Source: Azolla caroliniana
Lineage: Eukaryota > Polypodiophyta
Assembly: GCA_043228905.1 (NCBI GenBank)
Contig: JBHGNT010000013.1
Span: 15,996,001 to 16,060,000 of the forward strand
DNA: 64,000 nt
Direction: 5' to 3'
In this document: piece after piece, positions 32,478 through 43,870 of the stretch
How the letters are laid out: every line of letters begins with the position of its first letter
Numbering within the stretch: position 1 is the stretch's first letter
Program-made: the position numbers and the translations under genes
The notes under the pieces: model-generated
What the model was told of the DNA's origin: nothing
The model's database searches: none
What the model saw: only the letters and a program-made list of their open reading frames with translations

Positions 32478-32966
32478 TCCCTAATGACTCTTTAGTATTG
32501 AGTAATACGATGTTGTTTACTACAAATGGCTTGGGCTCTTTACCTCTCTAGGCTGCCCATCCGCCCAATTGGACATCTGGAAATTGAATGTGGCCCCCAG
32601 AATGGCAGTATTACCTAATTATACTAATGAGACCCCATCCTTAGATATATGCCTCCCAAAGAATGGGCTAACTCAATTGCACTCATCTCTGACTGAGAGA
32701 AACGCGAGAGCATCTCGTCTCCTAATGATCTAGAACATGGCATCTGCCCAATGTGTGTTAGCCTGCACAGTCTAATAAAAAAATCAGTGATTGGCTGGCT
32801 ACCTGCGAAGCTGGGGGTTCCGGAATTTTGAACTTAAAGAATGAATTTCCGGGAATCTCTGCCTGCTTGCTTAAAAAAACGATGGTCTTATGCGCACGAC
32901 GAGAATCCGTGCAGGTTCACTTCTTAAAGCTAATGGGGTAGCAGTCTGCAGAGAGCGATTCTGTGG

Positions 32967-32997
<31 letters not shown>

Positions 32998-33297
32998 GAG
33001 AGAGAAAGAGAGAGAAACGGTATCAGTCAGACCCAGTCAGTTAGTTCGTTAGATTAGATTAGACCGCTCTGCCTCCTTCCCCTCCTCCCGCCCCTTACAC
33101 CACCGTATTAATCTGTGAGCTGCAACAAATCGATCCATTATAAGGTGAATGAGGTTAATCTGAACAGTGTTGTGAGGGGTGGGGAGAAAATTAACGACAG
33201 GTCTGTGATGGGAACAGCAACAATAAACAACTGTGTAATTAATGACCCCTCCCTACCCCTCGGCTGTAGTAACAGAGAGAGACAGACACAGACCCAG

Positions 33298-33335
<38 letters not shown>

Positions 33336-34900
33336 TGGAGATGAGGATTGGGTGGAAGTGGAAGGTCACAGTAGGAAAGTCATCATAAACTTGTAGGAAG
33401 GCAGATCATCATCTTTTTTTGTTTTTTACAAATCAAAAATCAAAATAAAAAGTAGAATAAAAACAGATGAAATCAAAAACAAAATCAAATATTAATTCTG
33501 GGGAAATGGAAGGGGGGAGGGGGGTGAAACAGAACCATTCAAAACTCATATAGTCTTTTAATATTGCTTATTAAAAGTTAAATAAATAGTTACATATGTA
33601 TACATACATACATAAATATACATGCATTACATATTGAAGCGTGTAATAATATATTTATGTGCGTGGAAAGTGGGGAAAAAACAAAAAACGAACGCGAAAT
33701 TAAATAATTAGATCTACAATTTTCTTCTTTTTCAGAAAAAACGCCTGCTTTCTCTGGTTTTTAATTTAATTTTTGATATTTCCTTTTCGATCCTTTTATT
33801 ATTAATATTTTGTTTTCATTGTTTGCTTTTCAGCTTTTGTTAGACACTAATTATTGCGAGTGATGTAATAATAATGCCAAATAAGGGGGGAGGGGGGGCG
33901 GGATTAGCGAGTCAAGACAAAGAGGAAGGAAAGACAGAGAAGAAAGAGCTATAAAAATAACACAGAATAAAAATGAAATAGAATAAAAAGCTAAAATAAT
34001 AAAAAAACAATAAAGGAGCTTTTAGACTAACGAGAGGAGGAGGAAGAGCAAATGCGCGCGCCGTACCCATTAATAAGCACCATCCAAATTTGGCCAAAAA
34101 GAGAAATATAAATAAAAACGAAGGAGAGGCTCCCCCGCCCACAAATACGAGACCAGAAATGTAAATAAAAAGAACTCGTCACTCATATTTGGAAAAACGA
34201 TTTAAATTTTTTTTTTTTAAACATCACCAAAAAATGCAAGATTTTTAAAAAAAAAGCAAAGAAATCAAAACTGAAAAAACAAAAGCAAAGCTACATAATA
34301 ATAAATTATAATAATACCAGATAAGTAGATAAATATGAAGAAGTAGGGAAGGAAGATGCTGCTTCTGCTACGGCATTTGGGCGGACAGGTGTGAAATCTG
34401 ACAAAGGGTAAGGTATTGGTAAGAACCAGCGTGTGCACCACGCATTCACGCCCCTTGGCCGGTCACGCCGGTCCGTAGACAGCGACGGGCGTCAGAATAT
34501 CATATCATATAATAATAATAACAATAATAATAATATGGTTTGTAGTGAGACAGTAGAGGAGAGGGTAGAAGAGGGAGTGAGACAGAGACAGATGGGAGGT
34601 GTTCCTGCGCGAGAAAGATCCACGCCTCTGTAATAAAACCCACAGGAATGAATGAAAACCGACGAACGGCCTGAAGATACCGGCAGTCCCCCCCCCCTTC
34701 TTCTATCGATCTCTTTTCAAAAGCGAACAAATAAAGATATGCTGTGTGTGTGTGGGTTCTGTGATGAAAACAGAGAGAGAGAGAGAGAGCGTGTTTGGGG
34801 ATCAAATTAATTGCGCTTTTCTGTTCCCACGTGAATCCCCAGGGTTTCCGCACTCCTCTCTCTTCTCTCTCTCTCTCTCTCTCTCCTCTGTGGTTGTGCC
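32478..34900 (-). promoter_or_regulatory. Long simple-repeat-rich upstream region of the ZHD gene
   Basis: Upstream of the ZHD start lie GA tracts (about 32968-33015 and 33300-33332), AT-rich and A/T-homopolymer DNA (33400-34330), an (AAT)n tract (34508-34535) and CT tracts (34860-34886). This looks like a 5' UTR/promoter region rich in GAGA-type repeats, but no individual element is proven. No coding frame in the interval is convincing. Confidence 0.35.
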
Positions 34901-35239
34901 ACCTCTCTCTAGATTCTCTCTCTCTCTGTGTCTGTGTCTGTGTCTGTGTCTAGGGTGTACTTGCAGCTGCTCTGTGGATATGTCTGTCTGTGACACATAC
35001 ACGCTCCACAGTGTTTTTGTGTGTATGTGTGGGCGCATGGGCCCATCGTGATATGGTTTAGGTCCTCCCCCCTTTTTTTTTTCTTCTCTTTTTGCCTTTT
35101 CACACCCATTTCAGGGGACGGGCTTGTTTTGTGTGAAGGAAATAAATTTGTATTTATGAAAGAACCCCCCGAGTCCGACAACTGCACTCTCCTCTTAGAG
35201 TTTTGCAAGGGGCATTCCACACACTCTTCGAGATACATG

Positions 35240-35286
35240 CATGAGACATATATATATGTATATATATATATATATATATACATATA
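35240..35286. repeat. (TA)n microsatellite
   Basis: An alternating TA/TATG tract. Neighbouring 34900-35240 is CT/GT-rich without a gene. Confidence 0.85.
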
Positions 35287-35394
35287 TAGATCGATTCTTT
35301 TTTAATGTCCCCACTGTTTTGTTGGTTTGTTCGATTACACATGCATGTTGCATTCAACTTAGGAGAAGCAAATACATATATGGTTTCACGAAGA

Positions 35395-35470
35395 TATGTG
35401 GTTGGTTGTAAGGGTTTGATTGATCCCATGACCTCAAAGTGATAGCTTAACTGGCTTATCATTAAGCTCG
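35395..35470 (-). mobile_element. Possible tRNA-like SINE head
   Basis: The complement reads GATAAGCCAGTTAAGC, then AGGTCATGGGATCAATC, which resembles the box A to box B spacing of the SINE-like units at 6.4-6.8 kb (which have GAGGTCATGGGTTCAACC). The body and 3' end are not recognisable. It may be chance. Confidence 0.3.
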
Positions 35471-37330
35471 TCTAGTATGACAAAATGAACATCTGTTCAA
35501 GTATTAGATAGAAGGTTGAGCATGAGCTTGAGAATATAGGTTCTTGTTTGATGGATTTCAAGAGGTACCACAACAAATACGTTGGCTGAAAAAGAAAGTT
35601 GATTTGTTGCATGGGCACCATGTCCCTAGAAGAGTTAAATTTACGCCATTCAGTATTACATCACCTTATAGGATTTAATCTTGCTATATATGCTACTAGT
35701 GAAGTAGTTGAGATAGCAATGTTTTAGTATTTTCATCTTGTTTTAACTCAAAATTAGATTTTTGAGAAATTAAAAAGAGAGTTGTTTTAACATCTCCAAA
35801 GAGGCTACGTTGCCTTGTGACTCGTGACATGAAAACAATATAAACCATATAACTTGTTGGCTCGTTAGAAAAATGACAAATCACAAACCTTGGATAAAGG
35901 TAAAAAAAGGGAGATTGAATAATCCCACACACCCATGAGGCAACTTATCTTTATTACAATATTGTGCTCTAGTTTGTAATTGAAGCTTATGATGCTTCCC
36001 AACCATGGCACTCATGTGTTTATGCTATGTGGCTCATTTTTCTACCAAGTGGTCATGGTCGTCTCCTAACTCTTGAGATCTCTCCAAAGTGATATTGAAT
36101 TCTTAGAGAGAGAGAGAGAGAGATGGTGATGTGTAAATGGTCATGGGAAACAACCTCCATATGGTACAAACTTTAATGATTACCACTTGTCTTAAATAGA
36201 TGCTTACATTGAAAGGGATACACTATATATAAGAAGGAAATAAATTTAAATTTGGAACAGTAAGGACGAATTTCTAGTGTTGTAAGTAATGATCACGGAA
36301 AAACAACCTTTTCTAAGAGAAAGCTGATCATGTTAGGTAGAAGAAGTCATTGGTTCGTAAATGTTTTGAATCTAGATTATATAGTTTTCATGAAAGTTGA
36401 TGGAACATATAATGAGAGCTTTGAAAAAATGATATCTTTGACCTTGAAAAAAGAAGCCTAGACATACTTTCATATACATATATGATATATAACATTCAAC
36501 AATACCAAGACCCGAGAGAGAGAGAGAGAGAGATTCATATTATGAGACAAAGCTAAGGGATGGGCCTCTCTATCCTTAGTTGCATTAAAGAATACATAAG
36601 TGCATTGGAAAACAAAGTTATAAAAAATTATTTGTCGGATGGTATTTTGTAATTAGCTCATTGTATTTGAAAAATGTAATGCAACCTTTGTACAAATTAC
36701 ATTCGGTAAATTGTGAATTGTACATTGTCCTTCTTAACACTTCTGCATTTCTCAAACTTTTTAAGTTTTGGGGAAAGGAAATTTCCAAATCTTACAAAAG
36801 ATTAATGGTATAGTAGTTAGACTTGAACATGCTTTAAGATTTTGTAAAATTGATTAGGTTATACAAACCCCGACCAAAACCATCTAGAAGTAGTTTTTCA
36901 CAATGATTCAAAAAATAATTATTTTTGCCTCCTTTTTAGCAAAAGGAATGTTGGAAATTTGCTAACATTATTCACGTTGGCATGTTCGCTCCAATGTTAT
37001 TGCGAAAACATAGAAAACCTCATAGCGATAGAAATTATTTGCTAATTGATATTTTATTTAATGACTGGAACTTAACTTTTCGAGGTCCTCGATCGAAGTT
37101 GAAAATGTAGTGACACTCTATATTGTCGTTTTGTAGAAAACTATCTATTATGCATATACATGAATTAGTAGCATATTATTAATTGGTGACAAGCTATACT
37201 TGATAATTTTTTGATGTACCTTCAATGAAGTTAAGGGGTGTACTTAGTATGAAAATGCTCATCTATGGCTTCAACATCTATTGGGTACATGCAAAGGATT
37301 GAGTTATGTTCAAATGGTACGTGTAGGACT
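35471..37330. other. AT-rich intergenic stretch
   Basis: Two short GA tracts (36105-36122 and 36514-36533). No gene or element recognised. Confidence 0.5.
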
Positions 37331-38000
37331 CTAACTTTGGGGTTCATGACTTGCAAAAACACACTTTATAGCTTACTTGTGGAGGTGCACTACATTATAT
37401 GAAGTGCATTACTTGTAATGATAAAGCCAATTGGTGGACACTAGGTGTGTCACGCATTGCCAATGTATAAATAGAGGGAAATCGAGTTTTGTGACATTGT
37501 TCTATGTTGAATATAGTTTTCTCTTTCTACTCTCTCAATCTTGGTTATTTTTTTGCATTTATGAAATCCTTCTTTAATTAGCCTAACATTTTGTTCCCAA
37601 TTATTTGTATCTCTTTTCAAGTTGGATGTGGCATAAACAACATCCTAATAGTGGTATTTAAGTTGTGACGTTGTAGCTAGTTTTGTATGATACTCACTAC
37701 CAATTAGAGGAAAAGAGGAATTTAAAAATGGCAATGGAGTATGAAATAGAGAAAATTTTCTAATGTGGATATTTTCTCACTATGAAAAATGAAAGTATTG
37801 GTAGTTTTGAGAATGATAGATCATAGATGCATTGCAAAAAATAAATAGGAGGCCCCTGGACATAACTAACAATGGCAAGTGGACGGAGATGGATGTCAAT
37901 GTTATTTCTAATTTGCAATAGGCGCAAGCCGATGCGTATTGCCAAGTGTGGTGGCAAAGAAAATGGCAAAATAAAACTAAAAATTGGCAACGCTATACAA
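37330..38000 (+). mobile_element. Decayed LTR-retrotransposon start (LTR, PBS-like site, gag remnant)
   Basis: A TATA-like TGTATAAATAGAGGG (about 37464) is followed by TC-rich leader-like sequence, and a TAGTGGTATTTAAG (about 37650), which resembles the copia PBS TGGTATCAGAG, comes next. After an ATGGCAATGGAGT near 37728, broken frames contain gag-like text (WTEMDVNVISNLQ). The boundaries are uncertain. Confidence 0.3.
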
Positions 38001-38373
38001 GGGAAGTCCTTGTAGAATTAAATATTCTTAAAAAGAAAACTTTACACCCTTTGGACAATGGGATCAATTACTGTGACCGTTCACATCAAGACTCTTAACA
38101 GATCATTGTCATGACTCATAGCTCATAACAATGGTACATAAAATAGAGGCACAAAAATGTGTCAACTTGTTAGATCAAATTAATTAGTCTACCTAATTCA
38201 TATTATCAACTTAACCAAAGACATATTGGGAAGCATACAATATGGCACATAATTAATGCTGATGAGAGGAAGATCAATGTATCGTGGGCCCAATGGGATT
38301 CAAAATCTATTAATCAAAATAAAAAAGTAAGAGGAACGCCAAGTATCCACATTGTAGCAAGAAAGGGGAATAA

Positions 38374-38541
38374 TGGCATCATGGTTTGTGATGGAAGACA
38401 CCAATCACAAGAGTTCACTTTGGCCAATTGTAAGTCCCACACTTGTGGTGAAGATACTTACCGTTGGTGCAAGTGTGGGTCTTATAGTTGGCCAAAGTGA
38501 ACTCTTGTGATTGGTTTCTTCCATCACAAACCATGATGCCA
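38374..38541. repeat. Foldback: 72-bp inverted repeat around a 24-nt loop
   Basis: Arms 38374-38445 and 38470-38541 are complementary with 68 of 72 Watson-Crick pairs. Two of the four exceptions would be G:U in RNA and only two are true mismatches (C-U and U-U). The loop is 38446-38469. No open frame and no clear target duplication flank it. It could be a MITE-like or recent inverted duplication, or a young MIRNA-type hairpin precursor; no known mature miRNA was recognised. Confidence 0.9.
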
Positions 38542-38845
38542 ATACTAGAGTAGTACAACTACATAATTAAATTACTAGAGTAGTTCCTCAACGACAACTA
38601 GCCACTCAAACATCTGGCTTGTGATTACCACATAGAAGTACTTATTTAATGATTATTTAACAATTACTTAACCACTTAATTAACAAGAAATACAACTGAG
38701 AGTAAGGGCTTAATACAATATGTGAACTTCATTATATTCATGTCCCCTCTATGTAGATCGTTTTAAATATTATTTATATAGACAAGGGAGATCCCCATAC
38801 TAATGGAGATGGGTCATCTTGAGTGTGTAAAGAATATGATGATCT

Positions 38846-39133
38846 TGTTTACAAAGGTAATACACAAAGTCTGTGTATGTGAAGGAACAAGTAGGAAGAT
38901 GTCAATGGAGGCTTGCAAGAAACAAAGAAAGAGAGAAAGGGAGGGAACAGAGAGACACACAATACAACTTGTATTAAATTCAAAATGAACCAATAGCTAC
39001 AAACTAGTTACAAGGTTGGTCATATACTAACCGACTTAAGGCAATTGCCCTTAATGCTATTTACAACAATAGTCTAACTTAGTTTGTCCAAGGGAATAGT
39101 GTGAATACATCCATTATGTGACCATATTTGACA
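38846..39133 (-). repeat. Probable 3' LTR of the minus-strand copia (D1)
   Basis: It ends TTTGACA directly before a polypurine-complement CTCCCCCG (39134), as expected for a minus-strand copia 3' LTR. The other end (TGTTTACAAAGG at 38846) is chosen as the nearest matching TG/CA terminus and is uncertain. Element-sense sequence has the pyrimidine-rich R/U5 character. Confidence 0.4.
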
Positions 39134-41363
39134 CTCCCCCGTAATGGGCGTATTAGAGAAGAATTTGTTTGATGATGATATAATAGAGAGATAATGATAT
39201 GTTGTCGGTAGAAGTCTGCACTCCTGTTTTGCTCCCGAGTCGGTCGTGGCGAAAGTCACCTCTGTGCCTGATTCGATAAGGCCAAAATCACCATTGTGCT
39301 TGAATCAACTAGGTTGAAAACACCTATGCTCATTTGATGCTGAATTGACCGAAACTGGTTAGTCCAAAGACATTTGGTCATCCCATCCACAACATTATTG
39401 ACCGTGGAGATCTTCTCCTGGCTGAGCTTACCTTTAGTTATGCAACCCTGAAAGAAGTAATATCGAACTTCGATATTCTTCGAGGCTTTGTGATGAACCG
39501 GATTCTTTGCTAATGTAACAACTCCCTGACTGTGCCTGAAGGTGACTGGAGTCGAATTAGACTTGCCAAAACATGCAGACTAGTTGACCGAGCCATAATG
39601 CTTCCTTAGCCGTGTCAGACGTTGTTATGTATTTGGCCTCGGTCGTCGAAGTAGTCGTGCACTCTTGGAGTTTTGACCTCCGCGAGATATTCATTTCTGA
39701 ATCGGAAGAAGTATTCAGATGTGGACTTTCGACTGTCCAGACATTTGGCAAAGTCCAAGTCAGCAATGGGGTTGAAGCACTCTAGAATTGTCTGGATATA
39801 GTAAGCCTGAGTTAGAAATAATTTTCTTTGACCACGATGCTGACTAATCTTCATGCCAAGAATGTGTCCCAAAGGACCCATTCTTCGTGGCGAACGTCAA
39901 CCGCAGGTACAGAACAAGTTCAACAAGCTCTTCGGCGTGTCAATTGGAGAGCAACATATCATTCACATAAAGGATGAGAAAGATGGGCAACCCATCTTGT
40001 GCGTGCTTCGAATAGAGACAATGGTCCCCATCGCTCCTAGAAAATCTGATTAACTATATGAATTCGTCGAATTTCCGATACCATTGTCGCGGGGCCTGCT
40101 TGAGGCCGTAAAGACTCTTCTTGAGTCGACAAACTAGATGTTCTTGTCCTGGCAACCCAAAGCCTTTTGGCTACTCTATATAGATTTCTTCATCCAAGTC
40201 ACTGTGTAGAAATGCCGTCTTCACATGTAGCTGCTCCAAATCCTTGGCATAAACTACTTCGAGTAGGAACCGAAAGGTGGTCATCTTTACTACGGGAGAA
40301 AATATTTCATCAAATTCGAACCCATATTCCTGTCTAAATCCCTTCGCAACTAATCTTGCCTTATATTTGGGACTTGCTGAATTAGATGTTTGCTTGAGTT
40401 GAAAGTGTTAGAGTATGGGACCGACTACAACCAGTTCACAAGCGAAAATAAGAAAGACAATAACCGAAACAACTGAAAAGAAAAAATTGTACAAAGACAG
40501 AGGCATGAGATATTAATGTGGAAACCCTGAATGGGAAAAACCACAGTAGCCCACAGACTCCAAATAGAATGACTATCTAAAGAGGTATACTAGAGACTCT
40601 AGGCAACAACCTTGAGTTCGTCTTCGTCTTACAAACACCTACACAGACACACACACACACAGACAGACACACACACACACACACACACACATTCTCTCTC
40701 TCTCTCTCTCTCTTAGTTCACACTTAGTACACAATCGTAACAACTTTGTATATACACATATGTTATACTAATACACAAGTACTATAGGCTATTTACAAAT
40801 ACATCCCAAACAAGATGAATCCAATTCGGCCGAATTGGACACAGTTCGTATCGTCTATGGGCCGATCAACGTTCATTCGATTCGGCTCTCTACCGGCGTT
40901 CACCGATTCAGACTCATCCCATCCAAAGGGACCAGTTATCCCAATAGAAAGGTTATGGAAGTGCCCATTGATTCTTCGACAATGCTACTAGGTCCCATGT
41001 CTGATTGTGGCAGATGGAGTTCATTTCGGACTCCATTGCAAGGTGCCAGTTAGCTGAGTCGACATATGTATACGCTTCGTCGTACGTTGTCGGCTCACTA
41101 TCGTCAGTAAAGAAGAGGCCAGGAGAGTACCTCTTCGGTGGCTGAGATAGTCGTTCAAATCTTCGTGGTACAATTGATCTTGCCGGATCATCATTGATGA
41201 TCATTTCTTCAATAGCCGATCCACCCAATGGGTCACGACGTAAGCTTCACTTTGAGGTAGCTTGTTTTGAAATATCGGGCACAATGGCCGTACTTTGTTC
41301 CATGGAGGTAGCTTGTCGTGTTGTTGTACTTGTGTGTTGTGTTGGGCCATTGAAAAGAGTCGA
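39134..41363 (-). pseudogene. Ty1/copia pol fragment D1 (RT-RNase H), interrupted by a solo LTR
   Basis: Minus-strand reading from 41228 gives the pol linker (WHLAMESEMNSICHNQTWDL). After a 541-bp LTR insertion comes SPKYKARLVAKGFRQEYGFE, then KKSLYGLKQAPRQWY, LYVNDMLL (for YVDDMLL, so catalytic Asp lost) and RNase H TTSTTEAKYITTSDTAKEA. Internal stops are frequent. There is no integrase, protease or gag on this side; an integrase fragment in the same orientation lies at 52520-53030 and may belong to the same or a related copy. Confidence 0.8.
40406..40946 (-). repeat. Solo copia LTR inside D1 (TSD GAAAG)
   Basis: Bounded by a perfect GAAAG duplication (40401-40405 and 40947-40951), and it splits the RT reading text. 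Element-sense it contains the common plant copia leader motif (GTGGTTTTTCCCATTCAGGG) and ends CTCTAACA; the start is TATTGGGATA, where TG has become TA. It also holds (CA)n and (CT)n tracts (40645-40720). Confidence 0.8.
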
Positions 41364-41632
41364 TGTTGGCATAAAAGGGTTACTCCTTCCACTTTGTATC
41401 CTTTGTGTGAACAAGTTCTCCGGTTAGAGCTTGAGTATATAAGCCCAACCGAGAGGTTGTAAAGTGTGAGAGAGTTTTATAGAAGAGAAATAAGAGTTTT
41501 CATTAGAGCTCAATTGTGCTTCTTACTTCTTGTTCATCTTGCTTGGATCTTCATTTTCAAATTGTTTGTGCTTTTTGTTATACATCACATTGCAGGTCCT
41601 CCCATATTCTCCCGCATATCATATTCAATATT
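41364..41632 (+). repeat. Probable 5' LTR of copia C
   Basis: It begins TGTTGGCATAAAAGGG where the D1 pol text stops, has a TATA-like GAGTATATAAGCCC near 41431, and ends just before a perfect PBS. No second copy of this LTR was found, so the exact limits are estimated. Confidence 0.5.
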
Positions 41633-41650
41633 TGGTATCAGAGCAACCTT
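41633..41650 (+). other. Primer binding site of copia C
   Basis: TGGTATCAGAGCAACC matches the initiator tRNA-Met complement used by plant copia elements. Confidence 0.85.
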
Positions 41651-41742
41651 GCTGTCCGGCGGCAACGAACAATACAAAGCTAAGAAGAGGAGCTATCCAA
41701 TTGAGGGAAAAGACTAGGCCAACAACATCTATTTTCTAGAGA

Positions 41743-42224
41743 ATGGCGACACAATCCAACACAAATGTGGAAATCTAGAAGTTCGATGGGAAGAACTTTG
41801 CCCTATGGAAAGAGATGATGCAAGACGTGCTAATCATCCGAAGATAGGTTGAAGCCATCTTGCATAGCACCGAGCTGGCTTCAATGTATGTTGAAGAGTG
41901 GAGATCGATGGACAAAATCGTGCGTTCCAGCATTTGGATGCACCTGGGTGAAAATGTCTATTTCAGCATGGCAAAGGAGACGACAACATTCTCATTGTGG
42001 GAGAAGTTACAAGCCATGTACAAGAAAAAATCCTCCTCGTCGAAACTCATATTGAGTCAACAGTTGTTCAATATGAAGTTTAGAGAGACGGATCCGGTGA
42101 CCTCCCACATCAACACCTTTAGTCGGGTGTTGTCTGAACTCTCCTCCCAAGGGATTAACTTCAAAGAAGAAGTTAAAGCTCTTGCCCTCCTTTCGAGCTT
42201 GCCGGCGAATTGGGAGGTATTATG
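41743..42224 (+). pseudogene. Copia C gag, 5' part (continues at 50148)
   Basis: It starts ATGGCGACACAATCC after the PBS. The gag reads KFDGKNFALWKEMMQDVL, IVRSSIWMHLGENVYF, LWEKLQAMYKKKS and LPANWEVL. Stop codons are present early (two TAG). The frame is cut at the TTATG target site of an LTR insertion and resumes at 50148 with LCTTFANSCPKM before a stop. Gag would form the particle shell; this copy cannot. Its sequence is related to the gag at 51.1-51.9 kb. Confidence 0.8.
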
Positions 42225-42604
42225 TGTTGAGAAGCAAGCTCAACATGGTATGTGATGCTTATTGGGAAATAAGCTATAGTAGCTATTTAGCTACTTGTGA
42301 ACATAAAGGAGAAACAACTAATTAGCTACTGACAGCTAATTAGCTACTGACAACTATTTAGCGACCGACAGCTAATTAACTACATGCAGCTAATTAGCTG
42401 CATACGTAAGTAACTTATTGCTTAGGTAAAAAGTAAGAGAGTAGGTGTCAAGACTGAGAGAGAGAAAGAGAGAGAAAAAGAGATAGAGAGATAATTGAAA
42501 GAGAATTATTATATTGAAGCGTAAAATGGATTACAAAGAGTAGGCTACAAAATGGCGTTGAACCAATTTAGGTTTGGGATGGGTGGTAGATCCCTATTTA
42601 TAAG

Positions 42605-42785
42605 TAATAGAGAACTCTCTAGAATATTCTAGGTTATCCTAGAATGTAGAGTAATCTAGAAGATCTCTAGAGTATTCTAGAAGGTTCTAGTGGTATAGAA
42701 CACTCTAGAATATTCTAGGTCATTCTAGAATGTAGAGTAATATAGAATATTCCTATGATATTAGATTTCATATTCTAGAGACTAT
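42605..42785. promoter_or_regulatory. Array of heat-shock-element-like GAAnnTTC motifs
   Basis: At least four GAAnnTTC units are visible in CTAGAATATTCTAG, CTAGAAGGTTCTAG, a second CTAGAATATTCTAG and TAGAATATTCC, with extra half sites. GAAnnTTC is the core binding unit of heat-shock factors. The position, in the U3 of an LTR, is what would be expected of a heat-responsive promoter. Heat response itself is inferred. Confidence 0.5.
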
Positions 42786-42811
42786 ACATATAAGAATATT
42801 AATACAATGGT

Positions 42812-42865
42812 TAAGGATTTGACATGTGTACAACAAGGTTGTGGGTTCAAATCCTTTCGAGTCAT
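42812..42865 (+). other. tRNA-like Pol III promoter motif inside LTR H
   Basis: TGGTTAAGGATTTG (box-A-like) is followed about 30 bases later by GGTTCAAATCC (a near-consensus box B). No cloverleaf closes. It may be a fossil SINE head within the LTR. Confidence 0.4.
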
Positions 42866-43174
42866 AATGTGAGTGTCATGATCCTTTCGATGCATGATGT
42901 GACTGTTATCATGATAGTAGGTAAGTAAGAAATATACAGGAAGTAGAACTCTGAGAGAGAGAGTGAGGATAGAGAGAAAGAACTCAGAGAGTGAGAGCAG
43001 AAGAGAGAAACAGACAAGAGCGAGTAGAGCTCTGTGTGTAATGAAATAGAAGAAGTTTTGGCTGCTATAGAGGTAAGTCTCCTTCCCCCTTCCCTTCTGT
43101 GTTTGAGCACAAAACGATCCAGCACACCACGATCCGCCGCGCACATAAGAAGAGCCCGAGTGCCTTCTTCACGT

Positions 43175-43826
43175 TGTCGTGAAGAAAACTGTTCCTTAGA
43201 GCAATCGGTGCATATCGTGCGTGAACTGGCTCTTCACGCGTGCGCCCCCCTTAATGTATATAAAAGAGAATTAGGTACAAAGGCATATCCTAGGTAGTTA
43301 GATTTGGTAGGTAGGAAGTTAATGAGAAAAGCGGCTCCCTTCTTGAAGCTATAAAAGAGAGGGAGACGCGGGGAGGAAGGGATCGCGCTTTGAGGAGGAC
43401 GAAGTGCCGTCGGACCGTAACCGAACGCTTCTCCTCTGTTTGTTCTCTATTGCTCTTCTCTGCAGGTTTTCGGGAGGCTCGCGCTGCTTCCAGGAACGCC
43501 CGTGTGCTTCCGGCAGCACCTCCATCCTATCCCCTTTTCATGCGCAGACGAACAGGCATCGACATCTGTTCGCCGGCCTGTTCGGTTGTAACCGCTCGCG
43601 TGCTCTGTTGTGTATTTGTTAATCCGTTAATATACAAACTTTCGTGTCTCTCTGTCTCTGTGTCCATTCGTGTTTTTTGCGTTGATGGGCCATGTCCCTG
43701 TGTTTCTTTGCTCATACGCAACCGATCGTCTCTCTCTCTCTCTTTCCCCTCCTATCACCTGCTCTTCGGTTCAAGACCCCGGTGGTCCCGCCTCGTTTCT
43801 CCACACACGCGCGTAGCAATGCGACA
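43175..43826 (+). repeat. 5' LTR of gypsy G1
   Basis: TGTCGTGAAGAAAACTG...GCGACA. It contains TATATAAAAGAG (about 43257), probably the TATA box, and a CT run near 43730. Confidence 0.92.
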
Positions 43827-43830
43827 TATT

Positions 43831-43846
43831 TGGTGAACCCGACGTG
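43831..43846 (+). other. Putative primer binding site of G1
   Basis: TGGTGAACCCGACGTG begins four bases after the LTR. It is not the initiator-Met site used by the other elements here. The priming tRNA is not assigned. Confidence 0.6.
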
Positions 43847-43870
43847 AACAAGGCGGCAGAGGAGTAGAAG

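Larger units (their letters stand above)
42446..42916 (-). repeat. Solo LTR H inside the family-A solo LTR (TSD GTAGG)
   Basis: 471 bp between perfect GTAGG duplications (42441-42445 and 42917-42921). Element-sense it has a TATA box (TTATAAATAGGG, complement near 42595) and ends CTTGACA. The start is TATCATG, with TG again changed to TA. Upstream of the TATA box, at 42610-42790, are repeated GAAnnTTC motifs. At 42812-42865 it includes a tRNA-like segment. Confidence 0.8.
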
